DNA from: Paratractidigestivibacter sp963649365 | Lineage (GTDB): Bacteria > Actinomycetota > Coriobacteriia > Coriobacteriales > Atopobiaceae | Length of the DNA stretch: 16,445 bases | Direction of reading: 5' to 3' | NCBI GenBank assembly: GCA_963649365.1 | Contig: CAVJHQ010000052.1 | Coordinates: 1-16,445, forward strand | Shown: positions 1 to 6,911 of the stretch, piece by piece | Layout: the number at the start of each line of letters is the position of its first letter | Position numbering within the stretch: position 1 is the first letter of the stretch | Made by a program: the position numbers and the translations under genes | Notes under the pieces: generated by a model | Told to the model about the DNA's origin: nothing | The model's input: the letters and a program-made list of their open reading frames with translations, nothing else | Database searches by the model: none

Positions 1-1643
1 AGCAGGTCTCCAACGTCGACCGCCAGGGCTCCGAGCGCGAGAAGCACGGCGTCTTCACCGGCCGCTACGTGATCAACCCCATCAACGGCCGCCCGGCCCC
101 GATCTGGGTCGCCGACTACGTCCTCATGGACTACGGCACCGGCGCCGTCATGGGCGTCCCCTGCGGCGACCAGCGCGACTTCGACTTCGCCAAGAAGTAC
201 GGCCTGGAGATCGCCCCGATCATCTGCGAGAAGGACGACCCGCTCTACGAGGACCTCAAGGACGAGCGCGAGCTTCGCGTCACCTCCGTCGACTGGGATC
301 GCGCGATGGTCGCCGAGGGCTACCTCGTGCAGTCCGGCGAGTTCACCGGCCTCAAGGGCGGCAAGCACTCCGAGGCCGTCGACGCCATCATCGGCTGGCT
401 CTCCGAGCGCGGCCTCGGCCGTGAGAAGGTCCAGTTCCGCCTGCGCGACTGGCTCATCTCCCGCCAGCGCTACTGGGGCAACCCCATCCCGATGATCCAC
501 TGCGACTGCTGCGGCGACGTGCCCGTGCCCTACGACCAGCTGCCCGTCACCCTGCCCGAGAACCTCGACCTCGGCGCCGGCGAGACGCTCGCCGAGTACG
601 CGCCGTTCTACGAGACGACCTGCCCCAAGTGCGGCAAGCCGGCCCGCCGCATCACGGACACGATGGACACCTTCACCTGCTCCTCCTGGTACTACCTGCG
701 CTACACCGACCCCCACAACGAGGAGCTGCCCTTCTCCAAGGAGGCCGTGGACCGCTGGATGCCGGTGGACAACTACATCGGCGGCATCGAGCACGCCATC
801 CTGCACCTGCTCTACAGCCGCTTCTGGACCAAGGTCCTGCGCGACCTCGGCATGGTCGACGTCGACGAGCCCTTTACCAACCTGCTCTGCCAGGGCATGG
901 TCAAGGACGAGAACGGCGACGTCATGTCCAAGTCCAAGGGCAACGTCGTGCCGCCGTCGAGCGTCATCGAGCCCTACGGCGCCGACACCATGCGACTCGC
1001 GATCCTCTTCATCGCCCCGCCCGAGAAGGACTTCGACTGGGACCCCAAGGCCGTCGCCGGCGCGAACCGCTTCATTAAGCGCGCCTGGAACATCGTCTGG
1101 CAGCTCTCCTGCGGCGCCGAGAAGGGCACGGTCGACGCCAAGTCCCTCAAGGGCACCGCGGCCGAGCTCTTCCGCACGATCCACGGCATGGGCGTCAAGT
1201 GCACCGCCGACTTCGATCGCGGCCAGTTCAACACCGCCATCTCGGCCGTGATGGAGATCGTCAACGCGGCCTCCAAGTACGTCGTCTCCGACGAGCGCGA
1301 CGCCGCCCTCGACTATCTGGCCGCCCTCGACATCGTGGCCATGCTCGCCCCGATCTGCCCGCACTGGGCCGAGGAGCTCTACCACGAGGCCCTGCACCTC
1401 GAGGGCTCCGTCTACAACGAGCCGTGGCCCGAGTTCGACGCCGAGCTCGCAAAGTCCGACGAGGTCGAGATCGCCGTCCAGATCAAGGGCAAGGTCCGCG
1501 GCCGCGTGACCGTCGCCGCGGACGCCGACGACGACGCCGTGGCCGAGGCCGCCAAGGCCGCCGTGGCCGACCAGCTCGCCGGCAAGCAGATCAAGAAGGT
1601 CATCGTGATCAAGGGCCGCCTGGTCAACATCGTGGCCATCTAA
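1..1643 (+). CDS. leuS: Leucyl-tRNA synthetase, 3' part (5' end outside window)
   Basis: This class I aminoacyl-tRNA synthetase charges tRNA-Leu in the cytoplasm. The reading frame is open from base 3 and stops with TAA at 1641-1643. The visible protein begins inside the CP1 editing domain: GTGAVMGVP followed by DQRDF, which carries the conserved editing Asp. Next come a CxxC pair (CPKC at about 621-632), the catalytic-core segment FTCSSWYYLRY, the segment HAILHLLYSRFW, and the signature MSKSK at 924-938 that binds the ATP phosphates. The C-terminal part holds the anticodon-binding helical domain and ends with the small tRNA-binding domain (VQIKGKVRGRV ... KKVIVIKGRLVNIVAI), as in intact bacterial LeuRS. 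About 547 residues are visible, and the N-terminal HIGH motif lies upstream of the window. Nothing suggests it is broken. A hairpin terminator follows it. Confidence 0.97.
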   Translation, partial: QVSNVDRQGSEREKHGVFTGRYVINPINGRPAPIWVADYVLMDYGTGAVMGVPCGDQRDFDFAKKYGLEIAPIICEKDDPLYEDLKDERELRVTSVDWDRAMVAEGYLVQSGEFTGLKGGKHSEAVDAIIGWLSERGLGREKVQFRLRDWLISRQRYWGNPIPMIHCDCCGDVPVPYDQLPVTLPENLDLGAGETLAEYAPFYETTCPKCGKPARRITDTMDTFTCSSWYYLRYTDPHNEELPFSKEAVDRWMPVDNYIGGIEHAILHLLYSRFWTKVLRDLGMVDVDEPFTNLLCQGMVKDENGDVMSKSKGNVVPPSSVIEPYGADTMRLAILFIAPPEKDFDWDPKAVAGANRFIKRAWNIVWQLSCGAEKGTVDAKSLKGTAAELFRTIHGMGVKCTADFDRGQFNTAISAVMEIVNAASKYVVSDERDAALDYLAALDIVAMLAPICPHWAEELYHEALHLEGSVYNEPWPEFDAELAKSDEVEIAVQIKGKVRGRVTVAADADDDAVAEAAKAAVADQLAGKQIKKVIVIKGRLVNIVAI

Positions 1644-1666
1644 GCCGAGCAAGCAATTTACCGAGG

Positions 1667-1700
1667 GCCCCTGCACCCGCGACGGGGCAGGGGCTTTCTT
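1667..1700 (+). terminator. Rho-independent terminator after leuS
   Basis: The arms GCCCCTGC (1667-1674) and GCAGGGGC (1687-1694) form a perfect 8-bp stem, and the loop holds a further CCC/GGG pairing. TTTCTT follows. The T run is short, so termination may be incomplete. The next start codon lies only 27 bases beyond the hairpin. Confidence 0.8.
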
Positions 1701-1726
1701 CGTCAGGAAGCGAGGACGATGCCTCG

Positions 1727-1927
1727 ATGAGCAAGAAGAGCAGCTGGTACAAGCCCAACTTCTGGACCTTGGCCTATCTCGACGAGGCCTCGAGGGACAA
1801 GGGCGGCTCCAGACCCCTCGGCGGCTGCGGCGGTTTCCTCCGCGCCATCCTCGACATCATCGTCTTTCTGGGCGTCATTATCTTCATTTGCTACTTGATT
1901 TTCCAGGTGCTCAGAATTGTCTTTTAG
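1727..1927 (+). CDS. Small single-pass membrane protein, unknown function
   Basis: This is a 66-residue protein. The start ATG at 1727 is preceded by GAGGA (1712-1716) at suitable spacing, and the frame ends with TAG. The N-terminal half is polar (MSKKSSWYKPNFWTLAYLDE, then a Lys/Gly/Arg-rich linker). From about residue 38 to the end it is strongly hydrophobic (ILDIIVFLGVIIFICYLIF), which fits one membrane helix with the N-terminal half probably in the cytoplasm. I do not recognise the family. There is little room for its own promoter after the leuS terminator, so it probably depends on read-through or on a promoter inside leuS. The hydrophobic pattern and ribosome site favour a real gene, but a length of 66 residues leaves doubt. 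Confidence 0.6.
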   Translation: MSKKSSWYKPNFWTLAYLDEASRDKGGSRPLGGCGGFLRAILDIIVFLGVIIFICYLIFQVLRIVF

Positions 1928-2185
1928 CTCTGTTCGCAAAGCGTAGTTAGTTAGCTCGACATTGAGGACCTGTTATTGCGACCGTGCTTCTGCAGGTGTT
2001 CGCTGGGCGGATTGGTGCTCGGCCGATTCCGCGCCATTGGCCATGCCCCTCGTCGGTCCACTCTGCTTACACCGGGGGGTATATTTATACTTGACTGCGT
2101 GTTCTCTGGGCATTCCCCTGTGGTTGGTCATTTGAATCGATTCTAGGGGTGTGCCTCGGACGTTACGTCGATTCAGAGGCGGGTA

Positions 2186-2455
2186 ATGGCTGAGCAGAAC
2201 AGGATTCCTAGAGGGCCGTATGCTTTCGAGCATCTTCTGGTTTGCGCAAAGCTTTCCGAGAGGGAGGCGCAGGCCGTTCACTCGGTCGTGCTCGGCATGA
2301 CCGCGCAGGAAGCGGCCCCGTTGATGGGCGTGAGCGCATCCACGGTCGGAAGCCATAGGCAGAGAGCCTACGCGAAGCTCGGCCTGCCCTGTAAGGCTGA
2401 TTTCCTCCGTCTCCCAGCTGTGCAGGCTTGGCAAGAGGCGATGAGGGCTGAATAG
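2186..2455 (+). CDS. HTH-only LuxR-family transcriptional regulator
   Basis: This is an 89-residue protein. Residues about 23-68 match the LuxR/GerE four-helix DNA-binding domain: LSEREAQAV, then GMTAQEAAPLMGVS, then the recognition helix STVGSHRQRAYAKLGL. No sensor, receiver or membrane domain precedes it. An in-frame TAG at 2144-2146 lies upstream, so the N-terminus cannot extend far. The start has GAGGCGGG (2176-2183) as ribosome site. The coding sequence is less GC-rich than its neighbours (codons such as aga, cct, ttt, gct), hinting at separate origin. It could be a free-standing regulator of the small-LuxR type or the remnant of a larger one. Its target is unknown. Confidence 0.75.
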   Translation: MAEQNRIPRGPYAFEHLLVCAKLSEREAQAVHSVVLGMTAQEAAPLMGVSASTVGSHRQRAYAKLGLPCKADFLRLPAVQAWQEAMRAE

Positions 2456-2468
2456 GGGGGAGCAACCT

Positions 2469-2528
2469 GGCAACCGCCCAGAGACAGCTCCCGATCTGGC
2501 TCAGGATGATTCCGAGCTGTCGTTTGCC
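2469..2528. terminator. Possible bidirectional terminator between convergent genes
   Basis: The arms GACAGCTC (2483-2490) and GAGCTGTC (2514-2521) are exact inverse complements. A second outer pairing, GGCAA near 2469 with TTGCC at 2524-2528, extends the stem. It lies between the LuxR-type gene (plus) and the amidotransferase (minus), which converge here. T runs are weak on both sides and the loop is long (23 nt), so this is moderate evidence only. Confidence 0.4.
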
Positions 2529-3382
2529 TAGCCGAGCACGCGCTGCCAGTCGTCGCCGAACTTGCGGCGCAGGTCGAGGATGGCCTCGCAGAAGACGTAG
2601 CCGTGCGGGGTGGACGTGCGCACGAGGCGCCCGTCTTTGTAGGCGATGAGGCGGTTCTTCGGGACCGGGTGCCAAAGACCGGACTCGGGCTCGCCGCCGA
2701 GGGGCTGCGTGGAGAAGACGATGGCGTCGTCGCCCACCTGCCTGAAGTGCAGCGTGTCCACGTTCGTGTTCGTGTGCACGTAGGTGTACTCGCCGTCGTC
2801 GATGATCAGGTTCAGGCGGTTGAGGTTGCTGATCTGGGACACCGCGCCGGAGAGCGCCTGGAAGCGCGTCGCGAAGTCGAGCCTGCCGCCCGAGCGAACC
2901 GCCGCCTCGTCAACGACGTCGAGCAGGAAGAGGAGCGCGCGTTCCGAGTCGGTCTGCCCGGCCTCCTTGAGGTCGTAGGTGGCAAGAAGCTCCTCGTTGA
3001 AGAGGATGCCGTTGTGGATGAGCGTCCACTCGCGGCCGGAGACGTCGGTGCCGTAGAACGGATGGCAGTTCTCGCGAACGGTGTTTCCGCAGGTGGAGAG
3101 GCGGATGTGCGCCTGCATCCGCGCGGAAGAGAGCCCGCGGGCGAGGAGCTCGGGGATGTAGCGCGAGGTCCAGGCAGGCACGGGCTCGCGGTGGAGGAAG
3201 ACGCGTGTGTCTTCCTCGTCGACCTCGGTCGCGCCGGCGGCGACGTCGTCGGCGAGCGTGGAGCCGAGGCGCCACGTGATGCCCCAGCCGTCCTTGTGCT
3301 TCTTGCTGTGAGAGAAGAACTCCTGAAGATAGGGGGCGACCTCGACGGGCCGGGCCGCGTTGACGGCGAAGAGCTCGCACAT
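2528..3382 (-). CDS. Class II glutamine amidotransferase (YafJ-like)
   Basis: This 284-residue protein belongs to the N-terminal-nucleophile glutamine amidotransferase type 2 family, which hydrolyses glutamine and passes the ammonia to an acceptor. I chose the start at 3382 because AAAGGAG lies just upstream and because it places the catalytic Cys at residue 2 (MCELFAVNAA), exposed after Met removal. An upstream in-frame start at 3412 would bury it. Further family features are KKHKDGWGITW (about 28-38), the RLSTCGNTVRENCHPF segment and the WTLIHNGILFNEE segment, both typical of the glutamine pocket. No synthetase domain is fused to it, so the acceptor is unknown. This is common for YafJ-type proteins. 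A TAAGAT candidate -10 lies at 3422-3427 on this strand, in the spacer shared with the divergent aminopeptidase. Confidence 0.9.
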   Translation of the reverse strand: MCELFAVNAARPVEVAPYLQEFFSHSKKHKDGWGITWRLGSTLADDVAAGATEVDEEDTRVFLHREPVPAWTSRYIPELLARGLSSARMQAHIRLSTCGNTVRENCHPFYGTDVSGREWTLIHNGILFNEELLATYDLKEAGQTDSERALLFLLDVVDEAAVRSGGRLDFATRFQALSGAVSQISNLNRLNLIIDDGEYTYVHTNTNVDTLHFRQVGDDAIVFSTQPLGGEPESGLWHPVPKNRLIAYKDGRLVRTSTPHGYVFCEAILDLRRKFGDDWQRVLG

Positions 3383-3454
3383 GGCCGTCTCCTTTCTCGT
3401 GAGCTCGCTCAAACGCGTTCTATCTTACGACGGACGCGAGGCGGTCGGCCCCGG

Positions 3455-3463
3455 TGCTAGACT
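3455..3463 (+). promoter_or_regulatory. Candidate extended -10 promoter for the M18 aminopeptidase
   Basis: The sequence TGC-TAGACT has the TGn extension followed by a -10-like hexamer (TAGACT at 3458-3463). It lies 45 bases before the start codon, inside the 125-bp divergent spacer. No convincing -35 is visible, which is acceptable for an extended -10 promoter. Judged by eye only. Confidence 0.45.
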
Positions 3464-3507
3464 CTTGTCGAATTTGAGTATCCGATTTCCAGATCGAGGC
3501 AATCCCT

Positions 3508-4830
3508 ATGGCGAATATCGACCACGCCCGCGCGCTCTGCGACTTCATCGACGCATGTCCCTCCATGTTCCATACGACGTCCGAGCTCTCGCGGAGGCTC
3601 GAGGCGGCGGGTTTCGCGTGCCTTCCGGAGGGCGACGCCTGGGAAATCGCGCCCGGCGGGCGCTACTACGTGACCCGCAACGGCTCGAGCGTCATCGCGT
3701 TCCAGGTCGGCGAGAAGCTCGACGACTATCACTTCCAGGTCGCGGCCGCGCACGGGGACTCGCCCGTTTTCAAGGTCAAGCCTACGGCCGAGCTCGAGGG
3801 GCCTGCCGATTACCTGCGGCTTGATGTCGAGGCCTACGGCGGCATGATCGACCACACCTGGCTCGACCGCCCGCTCGGCGTCGCCGGCCGCGTGCTCGTC
3901 CGCCAGGGCTCACGCGTGGCGAGCCGCCTCTACGACACGGGCCGCGACGTGGCGCTTATTCCCAGCGTGGCCATCCACCTCGACCGCGAGATGAACAGCA
4001 AGCTTGAGCTCAACCGCGCGAAAGACCTCGTGGCGCTCTTCTCGGCAGGGGACCTTAACGCCGGCTCCTTCGACCAGATGGTGGCCGACGACCTGGGCGT
4101 GGCTGCCACGGACGTGCTCGCGCGCGACCTCTTCGTCTACAACCGCCAGCCGGCGAGGGTGTGGGGAGCCGCCGGCGAGTTCATCGGCGCGCCGAAGCTC
4201 GACGACCTTGCCTGCGCCTACGCCGCGCTCGAGGGTTTTCTTGCCGCGGGGACAAACGAGCACCAGGTCAACGTATATGCCTGCTTCGACAACGAGGAGG
4301 TCGGCAGCAACACCAAGCAAGGCGCCATGTCCACCTTCCTCAAGGACGTCCTTGTGCGCGTGAACGCCGCCCTCGGCAAGACGGACGAGGAGTACCGTCG
4401 CGCCGTCGCCGGCTCCTTCATGGTGAGCTGCGACAACGCCCATGCGTGCCACCCCAACCACCCCGAGAAGCACGACGAGGCCAATCGCTGCTGGCTGAAC
4501 CGCGGGATCGCGATCAAGGAGGCGGCTAACCAGCACTACTGCTCCGACGCCTTCGGCCGCGCCGCCCTTGTGGCCGTGCTCGACGCGGCGGGCGTGCCGC
4601 ACCAGACGTTCTCCAACCGCTCGGACATGGCGGGCGGCGGCACGCTCGGGAACCTCTCGAACATCCAGGTGAGCATGCACGGCGTCGACGTGGGCCTGCC
4701 GCAGCTCGCCATGCACTCGTGCTTCGAGACCATGGGTGCCCGAGACGTTGAGCTTGGCGTGGCGGCGTTGGCCGCCTACTACGCCTGCGACCTGCGTATC
4801 GTTGGGTCGGAGTCTTTCGAGCTGCGCTAA
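3508..4830 (+). CDS. apeB: M18 family aminopeptidase (aspartyl aminopeptidase type)
   Basis: This is a 440-residue cytosolic metallo-aminopeptidase that removes N-terminal residues, classically acidic ones, from peptides. Its length matches bacterial M18 enzymes. Metal-site and catalytic motifs are present in order: AAHGDSP (H82, D84), LDDL (231-234), DNEEVGS (261-267, with the paired Glu), SCDNAHA (307-313) and the late AMHSCFETMG (His403). GGMIDHTWLDRPL (111-123) is also family-typical. The start ATG has GAGG 8 bases upstream. It is divergent from the amidotransferase with an extended -10 candidate between them. A hairpin follows the stop. Nothing is missing. The gene symbol follows common usage for this family and is less certain than the family call. 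Confidence 0.95.
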   Translation: MANIDHARALCDFIDACPSMFHTTSELSRRLEAAGFACLPEGDAWEIAPGGRYYVTRNGSSVIAFQVGEKLDDYHFQVAAAHGDSPVFKVKPTAELEGPADYLRLDVEAYGGMIDHTWLDRPLGVAGRVLVRQGSRVASRLYDTGRDVALIPSVAIHLDREMNSKLELNRAKDLVALFSAGDLNAGSFDQMVADDLGVAATDVLARDLFVYNRQPARVWGAAGEFIGAPKLDDLACAYAALEGFLAAGTNEHQVNVYACFDNEEVGSNTKQGAMSTFLKDVLVRVNAALGKTDEEYRRAVAGSFMVSCDNAHACHPNHPEKHDEANRCWLNRGIAIKEAANQHYCSDAFGRAALVAVLDAAGVPHQTFSNRSDMAGGGTLGNLSNIQVSMHGVDVGLPQLAMHSCFETMGARDVELGVAALAAYYACDLRIVGSESFELR

Positions 4831-4857
4831 AGACGGCGCCTCTTTGCCGATCTTATG

Positions 4858-4893
4858 GCGGTCCTGGCGCGAGAGGCGTCGGGACCGCTTGTT
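4858..4893 (+). terminator. Candidate terminator after the M18 aminopeptidase
   Basis: GCGGTCC (4858-4864) pairs with GGACCGC (4882-4888), with GGCGC/GCGTC adding inner pairing, and TTGTT follows. The stem is good but the T run is interrupted. It lies 28 bases after the stop codon. Confidence 0.5.
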
Positions 4894-5023
4894 CATTCGC
4901 ACAAGGATTGATTTGAATGCTGCCGTACTTTAGTGCATGGCTATATGGGTTCTGAGCTGGTATCTCCATAACCTGTTCATAGCGTTTTTGTTTATGGAGA
5001 GGAAGCAAGAAAGGATCGGTACC

Positions 5024-5542
5024 ATGCCTATGCAGCCCAAGACCAAGCTCGTAAAGGTGCTCCTGACCAACATCATGATCGCCATCGCCATCTCGGCCGT
5101 GGCGAGCTACATCGCGATCGGCCAGGCGGGGGTCCCGGCCGAGGCGTTCGTGCCGGCGGTCATCGGCTCGACCCTCAAGAACGCGCTCATCGCCTACGCC
5201 GTCTCGTTCTTCATCGGCATGTTCATCCCGTCAGAGAAGTGGGGCTTCGGATTCGCCATGGGCCGCGGCCTCACGCCCGCCGACGGCCTGAAGTTCGGCG
5301 CGGCGCTGAACCTCGTGGTCAACACGGTCTACGTAGCGTTCAACTCCGTGATCCTCACCTACCTGAACGCCTGTGTCTTCAACGGCGCCCCTATCGCCGC
5401 CTTCCCGGCCGCGTGGGCGAGCTCCATCATCCAGTGCTGGCTCGTGGGCTTCGTCGTCTCGCTCTTCTGGGCCCCCGCCTGCGAAGGCTGGGCACGCTCC
5501 GTTTGCCACGACCCGGCTCCCGCCGCCCCCGACATGCACTAA
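5024..5542 (+). CDS. Integral membrane protein, unrecognised family
   Basis: This is a 172-residue protein with about four hydrophobic segments: LTNIMIAIAISAVASYIAIG (about 13-33), an AVIGSTLKNALIAYAVSFFIGMFI segment (about 45-70), ALNLVVNTVYVAFNSVILTY (about 90-110), and AAWASSIIQCWLVGFVVSLFW (about 125-147). The first and third segments are each followed by a second helix, so a two-fold internal repeat is possible. The start at 5024 is preferred over the upstream in-frame ATG at 4937 because AAGGA (5011-5015) lies 8 bases before it and the extra 29 residues lack a ribosome site. A very strong terminator follows. I do not recognise the family and assign no function. The upstream 190 bases show no clear promoter. 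Confidence 0.75.
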   Translation: MPMQPKTKLVKVLLTNIMIAIAISAVASYIAIGQAGVPAEAFVPAVIGSTLKNALIAYAVSFFIGMFIPSEKWGFGFAMGRGLTPADGLKFGAALNLVVNTVYVAFNSVILTYLNACVFNGAPIAAFPAAWASSIIQCWLVGFVVSLFWAPACEGWARSVCHDPAPAAPDMH

Positions 5543-5566
5543 ACTTAAGGGCAATAAACGCCTGGT

Positions 5567-5603
5567 AGACCTGCCTACGCGCGCGTGGGCGGGTCTTTTC
5601 TTT
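5567..5603 (+). terminator. Strong Rho-independent terminator
   Basis: The arms at 5567-5581 and 5582-5596 pair along 15 positions with only two G-T wobbles. In practice the innermost bases form the loop. TTTTCTTT follows at once (5597-5604 region). It ends the membrane-protein transcript just ahead of the MBL-fold gene. Confidence 0.9.
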
Positions 5604-5664
5604 GCGGGACGCCGGGGTCTGCGAAATGGTTCGCTCCTATCGCAGGCCCAGATGGGAGGCGTAC

Positions 5665-6504
5665 ATGGGGCACGGGCTCTTTGAGGTCGAGGAGATGGGC
5701 GAGGGGCTCTGGCGTATCGGGGACGGCTTGGGCGACCTGTGCTACCTCGTTGAGGGCGAGCGCGAGGCGGCGCTTATCGACACGATGGCCGGCCTCGGCG
5801 ACCTGGCGCACCTCGTCCACGGCCTTATCGGCGAGAAGCCCGTGCGCGTCATGTTGACCCACCGGCACGTCGACCATGTTGGCGGCGCCTACTGGTTCGA
5901 CGAGGTGCGGATTCACGAGGCGGACGCCGGCTGCTGGGATGTTTGCGAGGCCTACGGCGGATTTATGTGGGAGCATGCGCTCGCCGAAGGCGCCGCGACG
6001 GCGGAAGACGCCTTCGGGCCGCGCGACGGATCGAGGCCACGGGTTCGCACGGTGGGGGAGGGCGACGTCATCGACCTCGGGGGCCGCGCGCTCGAGGTGG
6101 TCGAGCTTCCCGGGCACACGGCCGGTTGCGTCGGGTATCTTTGCCGCGAGCTCGGCATTCTCTTCTCAGGAGACGCGGTCACGCCCATCGCGTGCCTGTG
6201 CTTTCCCGAGAGCCTGTCGCTTTCGGCATGGAAAGAGACGCTGCGAAAGATGGACGGACTGCCTTTCGAGCGATTCTGGACGGGGCACCATCGCCACGAC
6301 TTCACCCATGCCGACCTCGCCGGGTTTCTCGCCGCCGCAGACTTTGCCGAGGGGGACCGCGGCTATGCCTGGCACCACGGTTTCATCCCCGATTGGGAGG
6401 GGACGCTGCACCTCGTCCCCAACGGCGTGTCCGACGTCGATTCCTGCGACTTCCGCGCCGTCATCACGCCGGGTTTGCCGCTTAAGCGACGGTCTCGGCG
6501 CTAG
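5665..6504 (+). CDS. MBL-fold metallo-hydrolase
   Basis: This 279-residue protein belongs to the metallo-beta-lactamase superfamily, a two-metal hydrolase fold whose members cleave thioesters, lactones, phosphodiesters and others. The signature HxHxDH is seen as THRHVDH (residues 65-71). Further metal ligands follow at GHTAGCVGYL (His151), FSGDAV (Asp170) and GHHRHDF (His208 or His209). The start at 5665 has GGGAGG (5654-5659) directly upstream. Weaker upstream starts lack one. It is transcribed toward the minus-strand transporter, with the mirror repeat array filling the gap. The substrate cannot be read from the sequence. Glyoxalase-II-like or lactonase roles are both possible. Confidence 0.9.
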   Translation: MGHGLFEVEEMGEGLWRIGDGLGDLCYLVEGEREAALIDTMAGLGDLAHLVHGLIGEKPVRVMLTHRHVDHVGGAYWFDEVRIHEADAGCWDVCEAYGGFMWEHALAEGAATAEDAFGPRDGSRPRVRTVGEGDVIDLGGRALEVVELPGHTAGCVGYLCRELGILFSGDAVTPIACLCFPESLSLSAWKETLRKMDGLPFERFWTGHHRHDFTHADLAGFLAAADFAEGDRGYAWHHGFIPDWEGTLHLVPNGVSDVDSCDFRAVITPGLPLKRRSRR

Positions 6505-6518
6505 CGACGGCGCCGCGG

Positions 6519-6906
6519 GCGCCCCGGAAACGTCGTGCCCAGTAACCAGATCGCTATGGGGGCCCGGAACTAACGCGCCCAGTAACGCTGGCGTCGCCGG
6601 CGCCCCAAAAACGACTCGCCCAGCAACGCGAGCGCCGCGGGCGCCCCGGAAACGTCGCGCCCAGTAACGCAGGAGTCACGGGCGCCCCGGAAACGTCGCG
6701 CCCAGTAACCGCTCGTTACTGGGCGCGATGAGTTTGGGGCGCAATGGCCTTTCTCGTTACTGGGCGCGTTGAGTTTGGGGCGCAATGGCCGGCCTCGTTA
6801 CTGCGCACGTCGATTCCAGGGCACCGAGAAGCCCCGCGTTGCTGCGCGCGTCGATTTCAGGGCGCCGAGCGGCCCCTCGTTGCTGCGCGCGCTGTTATTA
6901 GGGCGG
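6519..6906. repeat. Mirror-image array of ten 28-bp cores at ~41-bp period (array 1)
   Basis: Five direct cores start at 6519, 6559, 6600, 6641 and 6682. Each begins near GCGCCCCGGAA and ends CGCCCAGTAAC. They are followed by five inverted cores starting at 6715, 6756, 6797, 6838 and 6879, each beginning GTTACTG or GTTGCTG and ending near GGGGCGC. Spacing is 41 bp throughout except one 40-bp step. The 12-13 bp between cores vary. The two halves meet at a 5-base centre, and the central cores form a perfect 13-bp hairpin (6697-6709 with 6715-6727). The array fills the 407-bp gap between the convergent MBL-fold gene and AEC transporter. A period of 41 is not a multiple of 3, so it is not a peptide repeat. 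No cas genes, transposase or integrase are near. A second array of the same family lies at 14158-14464. Confidence 0.9.
6697..6727. other. Central hairpin of repeat array 1
   Basis: CGCGCCCAGTAAC (6697-6709) and GTTACTGGGCGCG (6715-6727) are exact inverse complements around a 5-base loop. It is symmetric and could act on transcripts from either side. No T run follows directly, so a classic terminator role is unproven. Confidence 0.7.
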
Positions 6907-6911
6907 CCGCC

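Noticed and set aside
2060..2120. Promoter for the LuxR-type gene (TATACT at 2086-2091, or TTGACT at 2091-2096)
   Set aside because: Neither box has a partner at 16-18 bp, so no promoter is called.
4908..4947. Promoter for the four-helix membrane protein (TTGATT/TTGAAT with TATATG)
   Set aside because: Spacing between the boxes is wrong (23 bp or more) and nearer -10 hexamers are poor.
4937..5023. N-terminal extension of the four-helix membrane protein
   Set aside because: The first ATG has no ribosome site, and AAGGA sits correctly before the start at 5024.
6519..6906. CRISPR array
   Set aside because: Repeats are 28 bp, but the linkers are only 12-13 bp, the second half is inverted, units are imperfect, and there are no cas genes. 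The same holds for 14158-14464.
6519..6906. Integron attC sites or insertion-sequence ends
   Set aside because: No integrase or transposase is in the window, units are evenly tandem rather than flanking cassettes, and no target-site duplication was seen.
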